This document shows positions 37,327 to 43,949 of a stretch of DNA of 64,000 nucleotides, one piece after another. Below the pieces are notes generated by a model, which made no database searches, had not been told where the DNA came from, and saw only the letters and a list, made by a program, of their open reading frames with translations. Every line of letters begins with the position of its first letter. Position 1 is the first letter of the stretch. A program made the position numbers and the translations under genes. The DNA comes from Cyanobacteria bacterium SBLK (lineage in GTDB: Bacteria; Cyanobacteriota; Cyanobacteriia; Cyanobacteriales; Spirulinaceae): positions 62,001 through 126,000 of the forward strand of contig JAGHZQ010000083.1 of assembly GCA_017746715.1 (NCBI GenBank), read 5' to 3'.

Positions 37327-40300
37327 ATGGACGAACAACGGATGCAAGAATATGTCCATCTCATTCACCAATTGCTGCAATGCGAATCGGGAGAAAAAGC
37401 GATAATTTTACAGGCGAATTCTCATCTGGTGGATGAGGGATTATTGTTAACCGTGCGTGTATTTGCAGACAAGTTTCAGGAAGACGGACAAGAAAATCTC
37501 GCGCAATGGTTGTTAAACTTTGCCAATGAGTTACAATCGCATCTGAGAATCTTGCACAATATCACCCAACTGCAAGATTATTTGCAATTCATCCAAGCAT
37601 TATTGCGATCGGAAGGAGAAGAAGACAAACAAAAAGTACAAATGCTTTTACGTCAAAATCTCAATCTCCTCGATCTGAGATTTGCTGAGATTTTAACAGG
37701 AATTGCAACGCATGTCATTGAAGAACATCCAGAGATAAAAGATGCGCTCATTAATTTAATTGAAAATGTTTGCATCAAAATCAATGAATTTCCCTTGGGG
37801 AATCGAGCAAATAATCTAGAAATTGCTATTTTTGGCTATCAATTTGTTATGCAGAGTCGCAACGAAAAAAGTAGACTTTGGGCACACACTCAAAATAATA
37901 TCGCTAATGCCTATTTATACAGAATAAAGGGAAACAAAGGGGAGAATTTGGAGAAGGCGATCGCTGCTTACCAACTCGCTTTAACGATCCGTACTCAACA
38001 AGATTTTCCCGTAGATTTTGCAAGAATACAAAATAATCTTGCTACTGCCTATTTATACAGAATAAAAGAAGACAAAGGGGAGAATTTGGAAAAGGCAATT
38101 GCTTTTTGTAACAATGCTTTGACGATCCGTACTCAACAAGATTTTCCCGTAGATTTTGCAAGAACACAAAATAATCTCGCTATTGCCTATCGAAACAGAA
38201 TAAAAGGAGATAAAGAAGAGAATTTGGAGGAGGCGCTCTCTGCTCTTCAACTCGCTTTAACTATCCTTACTCAGCAAGATTTTCCTGTAGATTGGGCAAT
38301 GATACAAAATAATCTTGCTACTGCCTATTTTGCCCGAATAAAAGGAGACAAAACCGAGAATTTGGAGAAAGCTATTACTGCTTACCAACTTGCTTTAACT
38401 ATCTGTACTAAAGCTGATTTTCCCGTACAATGGGCGATGACTCAAAATAATCTCGCTGCTGCCTATTCTAACCGAATAAAAGGAGATAAAGAAGAGAATT
38501 TGGAGAAGGCAATCTCTGCTCTTCAACTCGCTTTAACTATCTACACTCAACAAGATTTTCCCGTAGATTTTGCAAGAACACAAAATAATCTCGCTGCCGC
38601 TTATTCTAACCGAATAAAAGGAGACAAAACCGAGAATTTAGAGAAGGCGATCGCTGCTTACCAACTCGTTTTAACTATCCTTACTCAACAAGATTTTCCC
38701 GTACAATGGGCAACCACCCAAAATAATCTCGCTGCCGCTTATTCTGACCGAATAAAAGGAGATAAAGGGGAAAATTTGGAGAAGGCGATCGCTTTTTACA
38801 ATAATGCTTTAACGGTTCGCACTCTCGAAAACTTCCCCTTAGATCATCTGCAAACCGAGCGTAATCGAGGCAATTTATACTTTAAACAAGAAAACTGGAA
38901 ACTTGCCATCGAAGCATATTCTAACGCCGTTCGAGCCGTAGAAAAAAGCCGCCTCTGGGCAACTACGGATCGACGACGTAAAGAGATTGTCAAAGAGAAT
39001 ATTTATGTTTATAAAAACCTCTTTCAATCGTACCTGAACGTTGGAGAAATTAAAAAAGCCATTGAAACCGCAGAACGTTCTCGCTGCAAACAATTAATCG
39101 ACTTAATGGAAAGCCGAAATTTACACGACGATGCCAATATTCCTCCAGAAGTGCAAGACTATTTGCAACAATACGATCGCCTAGAAATGCAAATTTACAC
39201 CCATCAATCCGCCCTACAGACCTATAATAGCAAAGAACCTGCTCTCACTCGTCAACTGCGCTCCGAAACCCTGCAAGAAAACGCCCGCGATATCCAACAA
39301 CTGCAACAAGAAAAACAACGACTCTGGGAAGAAATTCGCCGTCGCGATCCCGTTATCGCCGGACAAATTCAAATCGATCCCTTGAATTTTTCCCAAATGC
39401 AGGCACTCATTGAAAACGAAAAAACCGCCATTCTCATTTTCTACAGCACTGACGACGATACCCATATTTTCATCCTCTACCAAACCGGAGAACCCGCACA
39501 TTTCACCTGTCGCGGACAAGGATACAATACCTTACAAAAATGGCTCTTGGACAATTGGTTCGTTCCCTACGTTACCCAATTCAACCAATGGAAAGCCAAC
39601 ATGGAAACGGTATTGCGAGAAATTTCCCAACGCTTGCAACTCAATGAACTCTGCACGCAACATTTACAACATCTCGAAGAACTCGTTATTATCCCTCATT
39701 TGGCTTTGCATCAAATTCCCTTTGCAGCGTTAGAAATTAATTCTGAATTGGCTGCCGATCGCGCAAACCTTGGGTTCAAACCCAAGGCTAACAGCGAAAG
39801 TCCCTTAAAACGGACTGAAATTGATGCAGCGACAGATTTTCACAAAGGCGATCGCACCCGAGGCATTGCCGAACTCACTGCCAAAGCAACCCCCAAAACC
39901 AACCCCAACGCCTATTATTTAAGCGATCGCTTTCGCCTGCGAACCGTCCCCAGTTGCCAAATCCTCAACTACTGCCACCAAGGAGACGCGATCGCCCCCA
40001 ACCCTCACCTCGGTATCGTCGAAGATGCCAAGGAAAACCTCCCCTTTACCCGCTACGAATGCGAAACTCTCGCCCAACGGTATCGAGTCCCCGAAACCCG
40101 CCGTCTGCAAGGCAAACAAGCCACACTCGACAATTATAAAACCCTCCTGCACCAAATCCACCGCCTCCACACCAGCCACCACGCCGCCTCTAATCTCAAC
40201 GATCCCCTCGCCTCCGTCCTGCAATTGAGCGATCGCGAACTCACTCTCAGCCAAATCCTCACATGGCGCATCCCTCAACTCACCGAAGTCTTCGCCTCAG

Positions 40301-40695
40301 CCTGCGAAACTCACTTCACTGCCACAGAACTCACTGACGACTTACTCACAATTGCAACGAGTTTTCTCTGTACTGGAGTCCGCAACGTTATCAGCACCCA
40401 ATGGTCTGTAGAAGACCTTGCCAGCGCCCTTTTAGCCATTTTTTACTATAAAAATCGCGACGAAGGCAAAAGCCCCTCTCATGCCTTACAACGGGCGCGC
40501 CAGCAATTGCGAAATCTCACCGGAGAAGAACTTAAAAATAAATATTACTATACTTTAACCGCATATCTCGAACAATTAGGAGAACCGGAAAAAATCGAAA
40601 GCCGAAAATCGCGCCTTTCACAACTATGTAAAGAAAATTTGCCCTTTTCCAGTCCTTACAATTGGGCAGGATTTATCTCCCAAGGTAGAGTTTAA
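37327..40695 (+). CDS. Cytoplasmic TPR-CHAT caspase-like protease
   Basis: 1122 residues without a signal peptide. Residues 1-150 form a helical N-terminal domain. From about 155 come TPRs, including seven near-identical 46-residue units (195-516) with consensus RIKGDKxENLEKAIxAYQLALT. A helical linker (about 520-690) precedes the CHAT (caspase HetF associated with TPRs) domain (about 695-1115), a clan CD cysteine protease. The likely dyad is H952 (TSHHA) and C993 (ASACET). Between the strand HQIPFAALE and the next conserved block lies an insertion (about 810-860) coming from a hairpin repeat inserted in frame. CHAT proteases are activated by partners and cut specific targets, as in type III-E CRISPR; the target here is unknown. 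Confidence 0.88.
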   Translation: MDEQRMQEYVHLIHQLLQCESGEKAIILQANSHLVDEGLLLTVRVFADKFQEDGQENLAQWLLNFANELQSHLRILHNITQLQDYLQFIQALLRSEGEEDKQKVQMLLRQNLNLLDLRFAEILTGIATHVIEEHPEIKDALINLIENVCIKINEFPLGNRANNLEIAIFGYQFVMQSRNEKSRLWAHTQNNIANAYLYRIKGNKGENLEKAIAAYQLALTIRTQQDFPVDFARIQNNLATAYLYRIKEDKGENLEKAIAFCNNALTIRTQQDFPVDFARTQNNLAIAYRNRIKGDKEENLEEALSALQLALTILTQQDFPVDWAMIQNNLATAYFARIKGDKTENLEKAITAYQLALTICTKADFPVQWAMTQNNLAAAYSNRIKGDKEENLEKAISALQLALTIYTQQDFPVDFARTQNNLAAAYSNRIKGDKTENLEKAIAAYQLVLTILTQQDFPVQWATTQNNLAAAYSDRIKGDKGENLEKAIAFYNNALTVRTLENFPLDHLQTERNRGNLYFKQENWKLAIEAYSNAVRAVEKSRLWATTDRRRKEIVKENIYVYKNLFQSYLNVGEIKKAIETAERSRCKQLIDLMESRNLHDDANIPPEVQDYLQQYDRLEMQIYTHQSALQTYNSKEPALTRQLRSETLQENARDIQQLQQEKQRLWEEIRRRDPVIAGQIQIDPLNFSQMQALIENEKTAILIFYSTDDDTHIFILYQTGEPAHFTCRGQGYNTLQKWLLDNWFVPYVTQFNQWKANMETVLREISQRLQLNELCTQHLQHLEELVIIPHLALHQIPFAALEINSELAADRANLGFKPKANSESPLKRTEIDAATDFHKGDRTRGIAELTAKATPKTNPNAYYLSDRFRLRTVPSCQILNYCHQGDAIAPNPHLGIVEDAKENLPFTRYECETLAQRYRVPETRRLQGKQATLDNYKTLLHQIHRLHTSHHAASNLNDPLASVLQLSDRELTLSQILTWRIPQLTEVFASACETHFTATELTDDLLTIATSFLCTGVRNVISTQWSVEDLASALLAIFYYKNRDEGKSPSHALQRARQQLRNLTGEELKNKYYYTLTAYLEQLGEPEKIESRKSRLSQLCKENLPFSSPYNWAGFISQGRV
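37909..38874 (+). repeat. 138-bp tandem repeat array encoding TPR units
   Basis: Seven in-frame units of 138 bp (46 residues) lie inside the TPR-CHAT gene. Stretches such as ACTCAACAAGATTTTCCCGT and AATAATCTCGCTGC recur with few changes, so the array is young or kept alike by recombination. Copy number may vary between strains. Confidence 0.85.
39768..39816 (+). repeat. Hairpin repeat, copy B, inserted in frame in the CHAT gene
   Basis: CCTTGGGTT and AACCCAAGG flank CA (39768-39787), followed by CTAACAGCGAAAGTCC and a second small hairpin (AGTCC at 39799, GGACT at 39812). Same frame and same loop as copy A at 26649, with compensatory stem changes. It adds residues such as NLGFKPKANS to the protein. 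Confidence 0.75.
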
Positions 40696-40718
40696 AAAAT
40701 GAGAAAATTTCTCTCGAT

Positions 40719-40745
40719 TGTGGAACAGGCAGGATGCCTGTGTTT
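40719..40745. repeat. Fragment sharing core of the MITE-like element
   Basis: The stretch GTGGAACAGGCAGGATGCC matches the interior of the element copies at 11134 (GTGGAACAAGCAGG) and 43769 (CGGAACAGGCAGGAT). No terminal repeats remain. It lies in the 179-bp gap between the TPR-CHAT gene and the FHA-type gene. Confidence 0.5.
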
Positions 40746-40874
40746 ACAGTAATTCAGAACAAGAAAGACACTGATTCTACTCATTTATCATTCATTTGGT
40801 TTTGCGATCGCATTTTGCTTATTCTTCACTAATTTGCTACTGTTATACGAACAATCCATGCTGAAAAAAGCAGA

Positions 40875-43709
40875 ATGCACTTGAAACAAAACGCATTTTT
40901 AACGCACACCTTCTGTTTGATCGTTCTCAGTTCTATTTTAGGAGCGATCGCGCCAGAAACTTTCGCTCAAATCGTCCCAGATAATACTCTCAATGGAGAA
41001 AACTCCATTACCACCCCTCAAGGAAATCCCAATGATATTCTCGTAACCGGAGGAGCCAGACGCGATGCAGCACTCTTTCATAGTTTCCAAGAATTTAATA
41101 TCAATGAATTCCAGCAAGTTTACTTTACCAACCCCGACGGTGTTTTTAATATTTTAACGCGAGTAACGGGGGATAATATTTCTCAAATTTTAGGAACATT
41201 AGGCGTGAATGGAAATGCTAATTTCTTCTTAATGAACCCTAACGGCATTTATTTCGGAGATAATGCCAAACTCGATCTGCGGGGTTCTTTCACTGCAACG
41301 ACAACCGATAGCATTTTTATCGATAATATTGAATTTAGCGCTACCCATCCGAAAACCCCTCCCCTGTTAAAAATCAACATCAATCCAGGCATACAATACG
41401 GAACAAATCAGCGCGATCGCGAACTTCAAAATCGAGGTAATCTCGCAGTCGATCCCGAGGAAAATTTAACCTTATTTGGCGGTAGGACAATTAATCGAGG
41501 CAACTTAACGGCATCGGGGGGAAAAATCGAGCTTTTAGGAACGTTAATTAATATTAATGATAACAGTCAAATAGACGTTTCTGCACCGACCGAAGCAGGT
41601 ACGATATTAATCGGCGGAGATTACCGAGGACAAGGAAATATTACCACAGCCGATCGCGTTTATATCGGCGAAAATGTTGTCATTCTTGCCAATGCAGAAA
41701 GTGCGATCGGAAACGGTGGAAAAGTTATTGTTTGGGCAAATGAAGTCACGGGATTTTATGGAGAAATTCAATCTCGAGGGGGTTCAACTTCTGGTGATGG
41801 TGGATTTGTGGAAGTTTCCGGAAAAGAATATTTGATTTTTTCGGGTTTTGTTGATGTTAGCGCGATCGATGGAAACGATGGTACGATCCTTCTCGATCCG
41901 CGCAATATTACCATTTCACCTGCTCCAAATATTCCTTTGACTCCATTGATTAGCTCTGCTTTAAGCGACGACCAAATCTTAGCTGAAGAGTTTTCCAATG
42001 CGAATATGAACATGAACGTCAGTTTTTTAGAAGGATTATCGGGAGATATTGTTCTCGAAGCAACAGAAAATATTATTATTACCCCCGGTGTCGATCTTGA
42101 ATTTACGAATATTTCCTCAATTTCATTGATTGCCGATGCAGATAATAATGGGAGCGGAGATTTTTTAATGGGACAAAATAATCGTATTGTCACCGATACA
42201 GAAGATTTAGAAATTCAAGGAAATAACCTCCAGCTTGGCGATCTGATATCGGGTGATATGCCGGGAGAGAGTGGTTCGATCTTCCTCTATGCAACGGGCG
42301 ATATTTCCGCAGTCACCCTTCGTTCTAACTCCACTAATTCCGATGCTGGCAGAATCGAGATAATCAGTCAGAATGGCTCAATTGATATTACTAATAGAAT
42401 CGATGCAAGTAGCATGAATGATTATGCTGCACCTGTTTATATAGAAGCTGCTGGAGATATTCGCTTCGGTATTGCCAACGATCCTTTTGAACCTGCGATC
42501 GATACCCGAGGAAATGAATTGGGGGGAAATATTACGATTATTAGCCAAAATGGAACGGTTTCTCTCTCAAATTCAGATCTGGTTAGTGGTGCTGGAGAAA
42601 TAGATGGGGGAAATATTACAATTGTTGGCGATTCTATCGATATTACAGATAGTACAATCTCAAGCAAAATGAATGGAAATGGCAATGCCGGAACAATTTT
42701 TCTAGAAGGGAATGAATCTATTGTTCTTAATGATTCGTTCCTCAATGCTGATATGGCTTTTGGTGCGATCGGATTACCGGGTGATATTCTTATAGAAGCT
42801 AATAATATCACCTTAGATAATAGCAACGCGATCGCGACTTCTGGAGGAACGGAAAATTCGGGGGATATTCAAATTAATGCCACTTCTCTAACGCTACAAA
42901 ACGATTCTAGTCTGGAAATTTTCAGTCTAAGTGATGGTGGAAATATCAATATTACAGCCGCAGAGATTTCTTTAAGCGATCGCAGCAAAATTACAACCGA
43001 AACAGATGGAATTAATGGCGGAAATATTATAATTAATGCAGAGGATGTAAATTTAAGAAATAGTAGTGCGATCTTTACCAATGTGCGATCGGCGACAGGA
43101 ATAGGGGGAAATATTGAGATTAATGTAACTGGATTTGTTACTACAGTTCTTTCAGAAAATAGCGATATTTTCACAACTGGAGACCCAAGAAAGGGAGATA
43201 TCAATATCTCAGCACGGGCAATATTTGGGTTTAATACAGGAGAAGAGTTAACTGGGGAAAGCGATATTTTAGGAACTGTTGAGGTAACATTAACCAATTT
43301 GGATGAACTCGACGATTTTGAAGAGGAAGATTTTGACGATGATTTTGAGGACGATGAATCGAGAGATCCTTTTGCATTGCGACAACCACCAGAAGATTTT
43401 ATTCGACAGTGCGGGATTGCCAGAAATAATGAAATCGCGATCGCTGGAAGAAGTGGAATGAGAACAAATCCCAGTCAAATTTTACGCGGGAGAGAAATTT
43501 GGCAAGATCGTCGAGACCTTTCAACGCTCTTAAATTCTGCTACACTTGAAGAAGTGGAAACCGATCGAGAAAAAGAAAATTTTGAACCTTTAACAGAAGC
43601 GCGCGGATGGAAACTGAACAAACGCGGTAATATTGAATTGGTAGGCACACAAGCATTACAAAACAACGATCGCTGTCAAATAAATAATCATTCAATCAAT
43701 AATGAATAA
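40875..43709 (+). CDS. Filamentous-hemagglutinin-type secreted exoprotein (TpsA-like)
   Basis: 944 residues. A signal peptide (1-31, ending ETFA before QIVPDNTL) is followed by the TPS secretion domain (FHA N-terminal; about 32-290), with the marks NFFLMNPNGIYFGDNAKLD and the start QIVPDNTLNG. The central part (300-800) is beta-helical, with repeats of 'GGNIxIxxxxxxLxxxS'. An Asp/Glu-rich tract lies near 815-835 (ELDDFEEEDFDDDFEDDE). A conserved cyanobacterial C-terminus (FIRQCG ... AIAGRSGMRTNPSQIL) follows. It is normally exported over the outer membrane by a TpsB (ShlB/FhaC) pore, which is not in the window. The next gene is a secreted CHAT protease. The stop codon TAA is the first part of a target duplication. 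Confidence 0.9.
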   Translation: MHLKQNAFLTHTFCLIVLSSILGAIAPETFAQIVPDNTLNGENSITTPQGNPNDILVTGGARRDAALFHSFQEFNINEFQQVYFTNPDGVFNILTRVTGDNISQILGTLGVNGNANFFLMNPNGIYFGDNAKLDLRGSFTATTTDSIFIDNIEFSATHPKTPPLLKININPGIQYGTNQRDRELQNRGNLAVDPEENLTLFGGRTINRGNLTASGGKIELLGTLININDNSQIDVSAPTEAGTILIGGDYRGQGNITTADRVYIGENVVILANAESAIGNGGKVIVWANEVTGFYGEIQSRGGSTSGDGGFVEVSGKEYLIFSGFVDVSAIDGNDGTILLDPRNITISPAPNIPLTPLISSALSDDQILAEEFSNANMNMNVSFLEGLSGDIVLEATENIIITPGVDLEFTNISSISLIADADNNGSGDFLMGQNNRIVTDTEDLEIQGNNLQLGDLISGDMPGESGSIFLYATGDISAVTLRSNSTNSDAGRIEIISQNGSIDITNRIDASSMNDYAAPVYIEAAGDIRFGIANDPFEPAIDTRGNELGGNITIISQNGTVSLSNSDLVSGAGEIDGGNITIVGDSIDITDSTISSKMNGNGNAGTIFLEGNESIVLNDSFLNADMAFGAIGLPGDILIEANNITLDNSNAIATSGGTENSGDIQINATSLTLQNDSSLEIFSLSDGGNINITAAEISLSDRSKITTETDGINGGNIIINAEDVNLRNSSAIFTNVRSATGIGGNIEINVTGFVTTVLSENSDIFTTGDPRKGDINISARAIFGFNTGEELTGESDILGTVEVTLTNLDELDDFEEEDFDDDFEDDESRDPFALRQPPEDFIRQCGIARNNEIAIAGRSGMRTNPSQILRGREIWQDRRDLSTLLNSATLEEVETDREKENFEPLTEARGWKLNKRGNIELVGTQALQNNDRCQINNHSINNE

Positions 43710-43949
43710 CCAATAGGAGCATCTCAGTTTTGTAAAAATACTCAATCTAAAAGAGAGTACTTTTCCGCGGAACAGGCAGGATACTCATGTATAATTGAAT
43801 AAGCATCCTCGAATAAGCAGATGGTCACTGAGTAACTTGTACTAAACGATGTCGAAGTATGCTGAAGTAATGCTTATTCTACAATTGGAAAATTTTCTCT
43901 TATTCCCTGAATTCTGAATTTATAAATTTGAGATGCAGCCTAATCAACA
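43707..43949. mobile_element. MITE-like element, copy 2, with nested hairpin and degenerate 9-bp target duplication
   Basis: The 225-bp body (43716-43940) begins GGAGCATCTCAGTTTTG and ends AAATTTGAGATGCAGCC, matching copy 1 at both ends. The flanking 9-mers TAACCAATA (43707) and TAATCAACA (43941) agree at 7 of 9 positions. Relative to copy 1 there is an extra ~95 bp with its own long inverted repeat (AATTGAATAAGCAT at 43793, ATGCTTATTCTACAATT at 43870), apparently a nested insertion. The right terminus contains the ATG used by the secreted CHAT gene, and the left duplication contains the stop of the FHA-type gene. Confidence 0.75.

Noticed and set aside
37909..38874. Regular direct repeats that could suggest a CRISPR array
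   Set aside because: Units are 138 bp, in frame, without spacers, and code for TPR helices.
40719..40745. Third complete copy of the MITE-like element
   Set aside because: Only the interior core is present; neither terminal repeat nor target duplication can be found.
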